64,000 nt of DNA from Trichomonas vaginalis G3 (taxonomy: Eukaryota; Parabasalia; Trichomonadida; Trichomonadidae): the NCBI RefSeq assembly GCF_026262505.1, contig NC_067206.1:31263896-31327895 (forward strand). The letters are read 5' to 3'. The notes under the pieces were generated by a model. The model saw only the letters and a program-made list of their open reading frames with translations. It searched no databases and had not been told where the DNA came from. The position numbers and the translations under genes were made by a program. Shown here piece by piece: positions 51,329-62,241 of the stretch (the stretch's first letter is position 1; every line of letters begins with the position of its first letter).

Positions 51329-51871
51329 TTACTCTTCCTTTAAACTTCTTTGTGCCAAATTTAATATTGCCTTCAAAGATGGAATAAGGACATTAGGTTC
51401 AATCCTTCGGCTTTCGACAATTTCCAAAATGTGTTGAATTAATTTCAAACATTCATCGTGTTTTGAAGCTCTTTGCTCAACAATCTGATTACCTGCCCTT
51501 GTAAGAATTCTTACTGCTCTTTCTTCATTCAAAACATTAGCGACTTGAACCTTAATAATCGCATTTGGAATCACAACAGTGATGAGAGTTATGACGATGT
51601 CATCAATGCGCTCATTTTTCTTACCCAAGAAAAATGTTTGCTTTAATTGATGAAAGTGTGATTCCGCAATGTTATTCGTGGAATCACCTTCTCCACGATA
51701 TAACATTATCCAATGTTCTTTGGTTCTTCTCCATTGTTTATCGAAATACTTCAAAGCGTGCGGTTCTTCTTCTTCTAACATTGTTGTCAAGAACTCATAT
51801 GTAGTTAGTATACAAGTCTTGGGTATGGTGGCACTGCGTTCCACCTTACCCAGTACTTGTGAATTTGACAC
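51329..51871 (-). pseudogene. C-terminal part of a MULE-like transposase or related protein
   Basis: An open frame of 180 codons without its own ATG at the upstream end. HWIMLYRGEGDSTNNIAESH followed by FHQLKQTFF resembles the region after the catalytic core of MULE-type transposases, where a TNN.xE..H..LK motif is common. A helical C-terminus ends AILNLAQRSLKEE. The catalytic DDE part is missing; the sequence upstream of about 51880 belongs to another unit, probably the second Polinton. It is a truncated DNA transposon remnant. A host protein derived from such a transposase is possible. Confidence 0.5.
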
Positions 51872-51995
51872 TTTACAAAACCGTTAACGTATATTTTACA
51901 ACATGAACACAAAAACTAACTTAACCTTAAATATTTACAAAGCCGCCAACAATTTCACCTCACTATCGTTCTCACTAACAACTTCACTAATGTTC

Positions 51996-52280
51996 TCATA
52001 AATTTTCCTCAATATCTTCATCATCAGTGTTAACCCTATTGTAGTCATACTTGAAGCCATAAACTTTCTCTAACTTCTTAACGTACAATTTACATAACTT
52101 ACCTTCGTCATCGTATGGTTTAATGATATAACTATTTCTATCTTTATACACAGTCAATGAAAAGTCAACTGGTCTCGGATGTATTTGAAAGAACATGTTA
52201 TGCTCAGGAAGGAAGAATAAATGTTTAAATATATGTTTGTTATATGTTTTGATTTGTATGAGTTGCTTTTGTTCTGTCAT
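51996..52280 (-). CDS. Small Polinton protein of unknown function
   Basis: A 94-residue protein from ATG at 52278-52280, starting MTEQKQLIQIKTYNKHIFKH. A middle with RPVDFSLTVYKDRNSYIIKP and an acidic end DDEDIEENL. No recognised domain. A longer reading without support extends upstream into the palindrome region at 52380. The start chosen gives a compact protein after an AT-rich leader. Confidence 0.4.
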   Translation of the reverse strand: MTEQKQLIQIKTYNKHIFKHLFFLPEHNMFFQIHPRPVDFSLTVYKDRNSYIIKPYDDEGKLCKLYVKKLEKVYGFKYDYNRVNTDDEDIEENL

Positions 52281-52371
52281 TACATCCAAATAAAATAAAA
52301 ATAATTTTAAAAAATAAAATAAAAAATAAATGATATCACCACCCTCACACGTATGAAAACATAGCACAAAA

Positions 52372-52426
52372 ATAAATTTAGGTGAAGTGGTGAGATCTCA
52401 CCTCTTTTTTCACCTGTTTTTTCACC
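52372..52426. repeat. GGTGAGATCTCACC palindrome, copy 1
   Basis: A perfect 14-bp palindrome flanked by GGTGAAGT on the left and two TTTTTTCACC repeats on the right. In the minus direction it directly follows the pVI-like gene. It may act as a transcript end or promoter signal of the element. Other copies lie at 61020, 62100 and 63780. Confidence 0.7.
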
Positions 52427-52435
52427 CTGTTGAAT

Positions 52436-52963
52436 TCATTGCTTTATAACTCTCTTCCTTGGTTTCTTTTTAGTTGCTTTCTTCACGTCTGTCTCCAACT
52501 TGACTGTCTTTCTTCTTCGGCCGTAATGATACCAGTTACTTCCACCAGTCAATGGGTCAAATGGTCTTTCGTAAGGGTTTCCATACATTCCATAGGGACC
52601 ATACGGAAGAACTACTGGTGGAGAAGAAACATTTTCTTTAGTTCCATCGACTCTATTTAAATGCATTGTTTCACCTTTCATCTGGTCATTAAAGTCTTTT
52701 GCGTGTTTTGCAAACTCATCGTCCTTTCCTAAAGCATTTTCTGACTCAGTCGCAACCAAATTGGATGCTTTATTTATGAGCCCTATTTTATTTAATCTTA
52801 ACTTCTTTGCAACCCAGCCTCCAATCTTTCCTTTATTTGCGTCTAATGTCTTCGAAACCCTTCCTCCACTCATTTTATTTACTGCGTCATAAGCTCCAAG
52901 TGCTTTTGCTCCAAATGCTAATGCTTTTGTTCCCATTGCGCCTAAAGCTGCCCAAGCTACCAT
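52436..52963 (-). CDS. Polinton pVI-like membrane-active minor capsid protein
   Basis: A 175-residue protein. The N-terminus WAALGAMGTKALAFGAKALG is a Gly/Ala-rich amphipathic helix. A basic region follows (GKIGGWVAKKLRLNKIG), then a Tyr/Gly/Pro stretch (PYGPYGMYGNPYERPFDP) and a strongly basic end (KKATKKKPRKRVIKQ). This order is like adenovirus protein VI and its Polinton counterparts, which disrupt membranes from inside the particle. The identification is by composition and place beside capsid genes, not by a diagnostic motif. The next minus-strand gene upstream ends 1 base before its start codon. Confidence 0.5.
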   Translation of the reverse strand: MVAWAALGAMGTKALAFGAKALGAYDAVNKMSGGRVSKTLDANKGKIGGWVAKKLRLNKIGLINKASNLVATESENALGKDDEFAKHAKDFNDQMKGETMHLNRVDGTKENVSSPPVVLPYGPYGMYGNPYERPFDPLTGGSNWYHYGRRRKTVKLETDVKKATKKKPRKRVIKQ

Positions 52964-53188
52964 TTACACCATATTAAAATCATCTCTCTTCAATATTATC
53001 TCATAAAAGTTCTCGTTACTGGAGAAAGTCAATGAAACATAAGCGTTCTCACGGGCTTCGCCCTCACAGCTTTGCGGTCTATCTAACTTCTTTCTTATCT
53101 CATCTATTCTCAATAAAATGTCTGAACAATTGCTAACATCTTCTACAACAGTTATTTCATCATGAACGACCTTTAAGAACAAGCTCAT
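52964..53188 (-). CDS. Small Polinton protein of unknown function
   Basis: A 74-residue protein, MSLFLKVVHDEITVVEDVSN, rich in charged residues. No known domain. The gene is packed end to start between its neighbours on the same strand, with AT-rich start regions containing GATGATTTTAATAG. Confidence 0.4.
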   Translation of the reverse strand: MSLFLKVVHDEITVVEDVSNCSDILLRIDEIRKKLDRPQSCEGEARENAYVSLTFSSNENFYEIILKRDDFNMV

Positions 53189-54090
53189 TTAATATGCTAT
53201 TAAAATCATCTCAATAATGAGTCCATCCTTTCCATCTTTAGGTAGCACAACATCTTTCATTGAAGAAGGTTCGACAAGTCTTATGTTAAACTTACTGACA
53301 AAGTTTGTTATACTATAATGCTTCGGCGGCGAATACATGTAGTTTGAAAGACATAATATAGATTCTTCAGCAAATTCACTTATACTGGATTTTATAACAA
53401 TGTTCTCACGAGACCAAATACCACCAATTGACAATCTTGTAAGCAATCCTGCTGAACCTTCTACTGTAAACGTCGATGGTAACATTCCACGAAGGTCATC
53501 TATTGACATCTTTGAGTCACTGAATTTAAAGATTTTCTTAAAGCAATCGTCATTATCTAACCATGCAATAGCTTTGAAGTTTTCATTCGAATATACATAT
53601 CTGCTTCATTAAATGTAAAACCTGACTTTCTTTGCAGAGACGATTTTAAAATCTTTAAAATTTGTTTTAAAATTATATGCTATGGTAACTTCTGAAGGTA
53701 ATGGATGCCCTTCTGCTATAAGTTGTTCTTTCAATACCGTTTGAAGCTTTGTGTTAAAAACTTTCATGTCATCTCCTGTATCTAAGTTCACATACACAGC
53801 AACAGGGAAACTATCTTGCTTCTTTGTTCATCATTATATCTCAAAACATTAAAGTTCTTCAATAATATTGTCCTTCCTGCTGGAATACTTCGAACCTGTC
53901 TGATTTCAATAGCTTTCTCACCTCCTACATACTCTACCAGTGTCTTGGATATTCATAAGTATACTGACTTTCTTGAATTTTGGTTGGTTTCATCATAACG
54001 TGTTCATAGTATATCTTTATATTCTTGTCAGTTAGACTCGGTGCTATGTTCTGAATATTTCTGACTTGCATTTTTAATGGAGATAAAATG
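53189..54090 (-). pseudogene. Polinton minor capsid-like gene remains (homologue of 38641-39479)
   Basis: A beta-rich coding region. Its end (KDVVLPKDGKDGLIIEMIL) matches the end of the gene at 38641-39479 in the other Polinton, and the general order of hydrophobic segments is similar. It is divergent from the packaging ATPase. A structural role is inferred. Broken, with about three breaks. Confidence 0.45.
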
Positions 54091-54973
54091 AAGCATTTAA
54101 TACATGACGTAGATGAAGACATGAATGAAACTACAGACAAACTTAACTCTTCTCTTATTCTTCCTTTCAGCAAAGATTATGAATTCTGTTCAAATGGTAT
54201 GTATTTCTATTGTGGAAAGATGGGTTCAGGTAAGACATTTAACCTCATTCGTCATATACTCATAACAAGCGTTTAGGAAACGACTCTTACTATGACCAAA
54301 TCATTATATCAGCAACTTCAGACTCTATGGATTCAACAGCGAAAACATTCATGAGTAAAGTTCAAGCATCTGTCGTTAAAGTTCCAGATAGCGAACTCAT
54401 TGAATTTCTTCAACGTTACATTCGACGTAAGCGAAAATATTATGCTATTGTAGAGTTCATACAGTCAGGAATGCAAAAGACTTCAGAAGAGATGGAAAGA
54501 ATTATTGACAAACACCACTTACGTCAGTACTCAGGAGTTTACGATATGAAACGACTGACAAACTACATTCTATCAAAACTTTCAAAATACCCCTTCAAAA
54601 AGTATCCTTCAAACACTCTGCTCGTTTGTGACGACTTCGCCGGAAAAGGTTTAGTGTCAAAGCCTGACTCACCATTAGCTAACATCATAACTAAAGTCAG
54701 ACATTACCATTTAACTGTAGCAATACTTATGCAAACATGGCGTTTTCTTGCTTTAAACATAAAACGTCTCATAACTGACTTCGTTATCTTCAAGGTTTCT
54801 CACGTTATGATATTGAACTCATTTGGAAACAGTCAGGTATAACATTACCTTTTGAAGAAATTTGGGAAGCATATAAGTCTCTCATCTCTCCTCGTTCATA
54901 CCTTGAGATTCATATCATGACTAATACCATTAAAGTCAAAAATATTCCATGGGAACGACCAACATTGTTTTAA
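54088..54973 (+). pseudogene. Polinton packaging ATPase (FtsK/A32-like) remains
   Basis: Begins MKHLIHDVDEDMNETTDKLN. The P-loop MYFYCGKMGSGKTFNL gives Walker A GKMGSGKT. Further on, SNTLLVCDDFAGKGL is a Walker B type strand with paired Asp, followed by ANIITKVRHYHLTVAILMQT, the arginine/sensor strand typical of A32-like packaging ATPases. Such ATPases pump DNA into particles of Polinton-like and large DNA viruses. Broken, about two breaks. Confidence 0.75.
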
Positions 54974-55365
54974 AGTTTAACCTTCAATTGACTGATGGTA
55001 AACAAATTCCATGCATCTCTGTCGCCATTTCTGTTAATATTTTTGCTGTCATTCATATCATCCACTTCCCCATCCGTTAGCTTTTGAGGATATGGGTTAG
55101 AATAGCTGTTCTTAAATGAAGGCTTTTCACCTTTTAGCGCATAAACTCTATAACTTTCTGCATACTTTATGTTTGAACCTCCTGAGCCATCATTGACATA
55201 AATTTTTATAGGCTTCCACCCTTTGTTCATATTCCTGCTTCTTCCCTTTGCTCTTTTTCAGTAGTTCTACATCTTTATACACAGCTCCTGTCTCAGTGAA
55301 TTCAACAATATTTTCATTCGTTAGCTTTACATTCAAACCCTTGTCGAGTATATTGTTCATTTCAT
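54970..55365 (-). pseudogene. Polinton small gene remains
   Basis: Minus-strand coding sequence containing KPIKIYVNDGSGGSNIKYAE and SYRVYALKGEKPSFKNSY, preceded by a start region NNILDKGLNVKLTNENIVEF. No recognised domain. Convergent with the ATPase gene. Broken. Confidence 0.35.
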
Positions 55366-55395
55366 ACATATAAAAGGTTTTTTATTCTATATGAA

Positions 55396-55889
55396 ATGAG
55401 AAGCAAATCCATCTTAGCTGGTGCTGTTAATGTTCCAATTGAACCAACATCAAATGTTGACTCACGAACGACAAACAATATTGTCATAAAGAACTATAGT
55501 CCAGAGTGTTTGAAAGAAAAGAACCAGAGCTGAAATCCGTGAATTTAAACACAGCTTCAAACGCTAACGCTACATCAGATGTTAAGTTAGAGTATCCACC
55601 ACTGGACCAAATTCTTTCAAGAGAAGCCAACGACAACCCTTACATAAATGTTCAAACAAATCCTTCAGATAACGTAGACCATTACCTTCTTCAGTTATAC
55701 CAAACAATTTTACTCAAAGACGATAAGAAGCTTTTGATAAATCTTATAAGTAAGAACCAAATAATTCTAACAAAGGAGGACCTTGAAAATGTTATATCAC
55801 GAATAACAGGGAAACAATGTGTCATTGACTATCTCGACCCTGAAATCGAATGCTGTGGTCAAACGCCAATATTCATGAAAAATAGGTAA
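55396..55889 (+). pseudogene. Polinton small gene remains, Asn/Asp/Leu-rich
   Basis: Starts MRSKSILAGAVNVPIEPTSN; the later part (YPPLDQILSREANDNPYINV, then LINLISKNQIILTKEDLENV) is helical. No recognised domain. A TATTCTATATGAAATG leader matches the upstream motif of other element genes. Broken. Confidence 0.35.
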
Positions 55890-56322
55890 CATCCGCATCA
55901 TTGAAACACCAGGTACTCCAGAGTGAGTTTAAGTATAAATATTCGAATGAATATACAAAACTTTCAACAGAATATAACTTTGTTTGAAATATGTTTTAGT
56001 AAATTAAAGCAGTCAGGAGGGCTCTTTGAGCCATCTTGGCGCTTTGCGCCGTCAGTCAAAAAAATTTCAAAGTTAGCAATTTGTAATATATCTATCCAAA
56101 ACTTCTTCAACAGTATCGAACTCATCTTCATAATGCAAACCTAATCTTATTGACTTGGTGCAGTTTTCACTAACACAATATTTTCTGTTCTCTTGACTGA
56201 CATAACTAATTCATTTGTTTCATCAAACAGCAACAACCAAAGTTCATGACCTAATACATAACATTCATACTTTATATTTTTAGCTCTGAGTTCTCTTGTA
56301 AGCCGTTGCATTTAATATTTTT

Positions 56323-57048
56323 CTAAAAGTCAACTTCAACAGTCATTCGCGCTGGTGCCTTCAGTTCTACAGGCTCTCCTTGAAAGTCAACAAGTCTGAA
56401 TTGCATGTCTTTCAAATTATGAGGACTAATGCGAACCCATTTACCTAAATGAGTTGCTATGACAGGAACGTTTGGAATGAACATTGAATTGACTGCATAA
56501 CAGAAAGACTTATATTCTACTGAACCTTTACTATTAACTCCTGAAATACCTGTGACATTAGCTATTTTAGACTCAATGTATAAACAATTACCATAACATA
56601 CGTATGGAACAGATTTCATCTCAATCGTTTTGTCAACACTTTTCAAAGGAAATGTCATATGGTATGCACCCAAAAAAAGTTGTACTCTATGACTCATTCG
56701 TGTTATCTTAAACTCCTTCGCATAACTGAACTTCAAAACTCCTGCAATAAGTTTAACATTCATTAAGTTTTCTTCGTTATCCTTGTTTATTGTAGTATTT
56801 ATGAGAGCATTTAACACTCCAGCTAATGTTTCCATCTTATATTCTACATTATTGTGAAATCTTATTTCATGCTTCTTTCCATCTATTTCAAGCTCCATGA
56901 AATCTGTTTCGTCAGTTATAACGAATGAAGCAATAGTATTAAAGTCAACCATTCTGAATGCAAGTGGCTCATTCTGTAGACCTAAGTTTGTTTGTAGTTT
57001 TACTGTTCCGTATTCGTTCGGGTCTGTACTTTGCAAATAGAACAACAT
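56323..57048 (-). CDS. Polinton beta-rich structural protein
   Basis: About 241 residues from ATG at 57046-57048 (MLFYLQSTDPNEYGTVKLQT). Beta-strand-rich throughout, with a striking end HNLKDMQFRLVDFQGEPVEL followed by KAPARMTVEVDF. The form of the last 40 residues (a strand with 'lvD..GepV.L') is common in Polinton and adenovirus-like minor capsid proteins. It is transcribed away from the fibre gene, 17 bp apart. The frame appears intact. The role is inferred from fold-like composition and context. Confidence 0.5.
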   Translation of the reverse strand: MLFYLQSTDPNEYGTVKLQTNLGLQNEPLAFRMVDFNTIASFVITDETDFMELEIDGKKHEIRFHNNVEYKMETLAGVLNALINTTINKDNEENLMNVKLIAGVLKFSYAKEFKITRMSHRVQLFLGAYHMTFPLKSVDKTIEMKSVPYVCYGNCLYIESKIANVTGISGVNSKGSVEYKSFCYAVNSMFIPNVPVIATHLGKWVRISPHNLKDMQFRLVDFQGEPVELKAPARMTVEVDF

Positions 57049-57065
57049 TTTATTCTCATTAAAAT

Positions 57066-59764
57066 ATGAGTATAGCTGCATATGCGTATGAAGCTGACAG
57101 AGCTAAACGTTTATATTTTGGTCAATACTCTTCACACTTTGACAAATATATTGTTATTTCTGATGGAAATACTGAGAAATACATAACATGGAAGGACTAT
57201 GAAAAGTTTGACCCTATTTTAACTCCATGCACTATGCCATTCATTGTAAATGGTGAAGTTGTCATGAAGAACGACACAACCGTATATAGGTCTGTTTATG
57301 AAGCATTAGAATATATGTTGAATCATAACCCAAAAAGATTTGACCCAAGCACTACACCATGTGCAATGCCTTTTATTAAGGACGGTGAAATCATAAGAGT
57401 TCCGGATTCAACGGTTTACACAGCTGTTCAAAACAGTTTACAAAACATTTTAGCGAATATCTTTAATTCAGAAACTACAGAAATAAAATTACCATATATA
57501 ACAGATGCTAAAGAAATTAAATCAAAACGACAACATTATTTACGTCACTTAATGATTTAATGACTTATATCATTAATATATCCTGCACCAACTATAGCAT
57601 TTGATCCAAACTCGACGGTTTGCAGTGTACCTTTCATAAATGACAGTTCATTAATTACTTTAAGGGATTCGACAGTAAATGAATCATTAAGGCGTCATTA
57701 ATGAAAATCATTGATTTTAATTCATTCATGAATACATATAATTCTTCATTAATGTTTCATATGCTTCTAAAGAAGGTGAGCCAAAAACTATCGATAAAGC
57801 GGTGTATGAAATAAAGCATCAACGACGAAATTGAATTCGTTAACTTTTGACGGTGATAGTTTCGTTAATGACATAACATCGGGGAAAACAATTTTAACGA
57901 AAGAATATTTAAAATCTCATGTTAGTGAGTTCGTTGAAATTGAAAAAAGAAGGTGGAATTAAGTTCGATCCACTGAATTTCATTTTCAGCTTAGCGAATG
58001 CGGGTGTTAGTTTCGCTGAATGGACAACTATACAGAGTGAAATAAATGCAATATGGACGTTTTGGGGTCAAAAGCGGGAATGGGTGAGCTTGTAAATGCT
58101 GCAAGAACATTAGGTGAAACAGGAAATTTTGTAGATGGTTTTAAAAGACTTGTTTCAAATGTTTTAACAAACACAAAGAAATTATTTAGATATACCGTAC
58201 ATAACGACGGATTTTCGAACAGATAGCAACAAACCCTCCGTTATGGCTGCGTTGATGATGGTTAGAGATATAAACCACGTAACGACTGGGGAACGAAGAA
58301 CATGAACAACAGGATACTGGTCGGGTTATTCGAGACATTAAAAACGTGTATCCTGAAGTTATTGATTTATTTAGAGGAGTTAATGATTCAATTTCAAAAC
58401 ATTCTATAACCCTCGATGAAGAGAATAAATTAACAGATTATATATTCGTCATTATTGCAGAATAATGAAGAGAATAAATGAAGGAATTGGCGATATCATT
58501 AATGTCAGCGATGTAATGATGAAAAGAAAATTTTGACTCATTATTTACAAAACCGAAAACAGAATATAGTCTTTATGACGTAATTACCGAATTAATGAAA
58601 AAGATTAATGATAATAAGAGTTCTGGCGGAAGAGTTGAATTAGAAGTGAATGAGATAGAAGAGAAATTAGATAGTAAGGCAGATAAAAACCATGTTCATT
58701 ATATAAGTTCAGACGAACAGATTATAACAGACTACCATGGATATTTAACACGAAGTGATGAAGTGAAGACGGAAGACCCCAATGAAAGAAGATATAAATA
58801 CATTCGTGCTAAAGGTTATGACATAAGCTGTACTGTACAGTATGACACGGGTAAAGCACCAGAAGCATTTAGTTATAACGATGAAATTTATGCCTCTACT
58901 TTCTCTGTTAAAGGTGTATTAGTTGAACCAAGATTTACTTTGAGAGTTAAGTCAAAAATAACGTTTGAAGATGCTATTAAAAGTAAAGCTGACAAAGTTG
59001 AACTCGAAGCAATGAACAAAGTTTTGAAATCTCATAAACACAATATCTCCGATATAAATTAACTTCAAGCTACATTAAATAGTAAAGCTGACAAAGAACA
59101 TACACATAAATCCTTCACTACTGTTAGAGCAGACGACATAATATTGAACTATGATTTGGGTTCAAATGCACCTTTAGAGAATCCGAGTACAAGCGTAAAA
59201 GATACTCTTAACAATTTAGATAAGAGTTGCAGGAATATCGAAGATCATGCCAGAAACTTTGAAGCATACGAACTACCAGCAATGTTAGATAAGAAAGCTG
59301 ACAAAACAGAGCTTCAAACATTAAAGACTGAAATACTTCGAACATTATATCCTGTTGGTTCTATTTATACATCAATGAACTCAACAAATCCAGCAACAGT
59401 TCTGGGTTTTGGTACATGGCAGCAGATTGTAGACAAATTCTTATACTCTGCTAACTCTTCAAATCAAACAGGTGGTTCGAAGAAAATTAAAGAAGCAAAC
59501 CTTCCACCGCACACTCATACAGGAACTACAAACTTTTCTGGTGACCATAGTCACTCATTAAGAGACCATCCATTATACAACTCAGAATATTGTGCTGGCA
59601 ATGACGTTTTATCTCCAGATTATAACCATTCGGCAAAAAAGACTTTTCGACCAACTGAACCAGGAGGAAATCATTCACACACTTTCACAACAAATCCAAC
59701 AGGCTCGGGTGCAGATTATATGCCACCATTTGTGACTATATTCGCATGGTACCGCGTTCAATAA
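57066..59764 (+). pseudogene. Polinton fibre gene remains, tail-collar type
   Basis: N-terminal part MSIAAYAYEADRAKRLYFGQ with a duplicated block (FDPILTPCTMPFIVNGEVVM and FDPSTTPCAMPFIKDGEIIR). A long helical shaft with spacers such as EEKLDSKADKNHVHYISS and HKHNISDIN follows, then the distal collar PVGSIYTSMNSTNPATVLGF, QQIVDKFLYSANSSNQTGGS, LPPHTHTG and repeated HSH motifs, ending PFVTIFAWYRVQ. The collar is clearly related to the other Polinton's fibre and to phage tail fibres. Broken, with several breaks in the shaft. Confidence 0.75.
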
Positions 59765-59832
59765 ACACACTTGAGCCTTGACTCAAAGGATCTAGGCTTA
59801 CCGCGTTCAATGAAATCTTTAACTTTACATAA

Positions 59833-60919
59833 ATGAGCTTGAAAGAAGTATTCGAACAACATCCATGGAGGTCATTTAAGAAGTTCAATGAAGCTGCAAA
59901 GAGTTCGGGATTTACTAACAGAGCTGAAGTTAAAAAGTTCTTTGACAAAAATGTTGTACATCAAACAAAAATAAATCCTTACGACTACTTTTTACCAATT
60001 TACTCCAACACTCCTGACGCATACCAATTTGACACTCTCATTCAAAGCAGAAAAGGAGGACATAAACCATTCCTCATCTTCATTAATGTTAACACTCGTA
60101 AAGCTTTTGCGTATATAATGAAAAATAAAGGAACTCGTGAAGTGTTAAGAGTTTTACAAAAGTTTGTAGCAGAACATAGCCCAAGTACTTTAACATCAGA
60201 CCAAGACAGTGCATACCTCAGCAATGAAATCACAGATTTTCTCATTAAGCATAACATAACTCACTACACTACTGAAGACCATAACCATAACATACTTGGC
60301 ATCATAAACCGCTTCATAAGAACGCTCAGAGATTTAAATCAAGAGCGAGACTTTACCGAAGAAACAATGAAACATTTTCTCGAAGTATATAATTCCTCAA
60401 CACAATTCTACAACAGGACATACACCAAATTCAATGACACAACAACAAGAAGAAAAGTATATACAAAAGAAACGAAGCCAAACACAAAATATCAGAAATT
60501 CAACACAATTTACCCTCATTCCTGGTACAAAAGTTCGTGTAGTTCTTGACGACAAACCGTTGACAAAGAAACGTTTAAGGTTAAGTAGAAACTATTATAT
60601 CGTAGACTCTACGCAAGGTAATGGATATCTTATAAAAGCTGCTGACGACTCTATTGCGTTTTACCCTCGACATAAATTAGTTGAAAGTAGTAATGGCAAA
60701 CTTGCTGAAACCATTGACGAAGCAAAGCGAGGAGTGGTTATTGAAATACTTGGCTATAACATAAACGATGACACTTATAAAGTAAGATATGAAGGAGGCG
60801 TTGAAGATGTTATACCATCTAAGAACTTGAGAGAGTCAAAGTCAACACATCTGGGACCATTAGAGCGGGAGTACTGGAAAGACAAAAATAAGCCGGAAAG
60901 AATAAGAAAATTCTTCTAA
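59833..60919 (+). pseudogene. Polinton integrase (retroviral-type rve core)
   Basis: Starts MSLKEVFEQHPWRSFKKFNE. The core domain has YQFDTLIQSRKGGHKPFLIF with the first Asp, PSTLTSDQDSAYLSNEITDF with the second, and the third catalytic region in NILGIINRFIRTLRD. A C-terminal chromo/SH3-like portion follows (IPGTKVRVVLDDKPLTKKRL, then VIEILGYNINDDTYKVRYEG). It belongs to the Polinton integrase family, related to LTR-retrotransposon integrases, which joins element ends to target DNA with 6-bp duplication. Broken, about one break. The gene lies directly after the fibre gene. Confidence 0.85.
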
Positions 60920-61009
60920 ACTTTTTCATTAGATGTAAATCAGACATGAATGAGAACAGTCATGATATCATTAATGGTACCATTTATTTTTATCATAAAT
61001 TTACACCAA

Positions 61010-61072
61010 AAATAAATTTAGGTGAAGTGGTGAGATCTCACCCGTTTTTTCACCTCTTTTTTCACCCTCATG
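61010..61072. repeat. GGTGAGATCTCACC palindrome, copy 2
   Basis: Same motif and flanks as at 52372 (GGTGAAGT to the left, two TTTTTTCACC repeats to the right). It lies between the integrase end and the 61154 gene. Preceded by a shared tract CAAAAATAAATTTAGGTGAA. Confidence 0.7.
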
Positions 61073-61153
61073 AAAATTCATGAATTTCCTTAAGATAGAA
61101 AAAATAAAGTTAGTTTTATTTTTATTTATTTTTTTTTATTTTGTATAAAAGAT

Positions 61154-61840
61154 ATGATTTCAACAATCGGCACAACAACAATTCAAGCCACAAACAGCAC
61201 CAAACTCGCTAGTCATGAATCCTACGTCAATGTTGGTAGAGATGAAAAACTTCATTCCTTCTTCATATACTTTCGAAACAAAAATCCAAAGATAAAGCAA
61301 GAACTGTTAACAAGTAATTTAGACTGTACCGCACAGGATGAAGAAAATGAAGAATATCTTTATGACATGCAGGACCTCATCGACCATTTACCTAAACTAC
61401 CTGAAATTCAGCAACAAAAACTAACCATTCCCGAATTTGACGAAATTGAAGTCAAAGCAACTGACTCGGTAGAAATAAAGAAGTTCATACGAAAGGTAAA
61501 CTATGAGTTTCTAGGATATCATTGTAACCATAAAGTTATGGACAAAGATTGCGACATGGTTTATAAAAATATTTCTGACCTTTACAAATCCGAAGAATTT
61601 AAGACATACGACAACTTTGTTTCATTAGTTGCAAAATGTGTATGGCAGATAAGAGATAAAGATAGAAGAGGTAAGGTATGGAATGAACAGATAAAACCAG
61701 CAGCTTTTGAGTTAAAGAAAACCATTGACGCCTTAGTTGTTCTAGCTGGTTTTATTTCAATGTATAACGCAAAAATGATGCCGCAATGTTCAAAATGTAA
61801 AGCAGCAATAAGAAAATATAACTACTCAGTCAAAGAGTAG
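61154..61840 (+). CDS. Polinton protein of unknown function
   Basis: A 228-residue protein starting MISTIGTTTIQATNSTKLAS. Acidic middle (QDEENEEYLYDMQDLIDHLP), then a globular part with Cys pairs (GYHCNHKVMDKDCDMVYKNI) and an end with MMPQCSKCKAAIRKYNY, a CxxC that could bind metal. No family recognised. The frame is intact. A short gene (61846) starts 5 bases after its stop, suggesting a joint transcript. Confidence 0.55.
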   Translation: MISTIGTTTIQATNSTKLASHESYVNVGRDEKLHSFFIYFRNKNPKIKQELLTSNLDCTAQDEENEEYLYDMQDLIDHLPKLPEIQQQKLTIPEFDEIEVKATDSVEIKKFIRKVNYEFLGYHCNHKVMDKDCDMVYKNISDLYKSEEFKTYDNFVSLVAKCVWQIRDKDRRGKVWNEQIKPAAFELKKTIDALVVLAGFISMYNAKMMPQCSKCKAAIRKYNYSVKE

Positions 61841-61845
61841 AAAGA

Positions 61846-62082
61846 ATGCGAAACGACTATGCAGACTTAAAGAAAGAAACAGAAAAGCCAGCAGAAGATA
61901 AAATGGATATGTTAACATTTCTTAATAAAAACTATTCAACAGCAGAAGATTTCCTTCTGTCTGACGTCAAGAAGAAATATAAAGAGACTTTCGGCATGAT
62001 TAAAACATTCGATGTACTAAAAGAAGAAATAGAAGCTACGAAATTGTTTAGGATTTCAATATACATCGTACAATTCATGTAA
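61846..62082 (+). CDS. Small Polinton protein, helical
   Basis: A 78-residue protein, MRNDYADLKKETEKPAEDKM, with later FLLSDVKKKYKETFGMIKTF. Charged and helical. No known domain. Follows the 61154 gene by 5 bases and is followed by a GGTGAGATCTCACC palindrome. Confidence 0.4.
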   Translation: MRNDYADLKKETEKPAEDKMDMLTFLNKNYSTAEDFLLSDVKKKYKETFGMIKTFDVLKEEIEATKLFRISIYIVQFM

Positions 62083-62087
62083 AACGC

Positions 62088-62142
62088 TTGTGAAAAAACA
62101 GGTGAGAAAACGGGTGAGATCTCACCTATTCACCTAAACATT
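62088..62142. repeat. GGTGAGATCTCACC palindrome, copy 3 (inverse orientation)
   Basis: The motif with its two GTGAAAA/GTGAGAAAA repeats on the left and TATTCACCT on the right, mirror-oriented to copies 1 and 2. It begins just after the stop of the 61846 gene, and the next gene starts about 100 bp further on. Confidence 0.7.
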
Positions 62143-62241
62143 ATTTTTGCTGAAAATGACCAAATTTCATGAATTTTCATAAAAGATAAAAATAAAGTTA
62201 GTTTTTTTTTATTTATTTTTTATCTTGTATGTAAAGACAGT

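Noticed and set aside
41043-59764. Bacteriophage contamination
   Set aside because: The fibres lie inside elements with Polinton ends, integrase, capsid-type and packaging ATPase genes, and AT-rich host flanks with tRNA and Rab genes.
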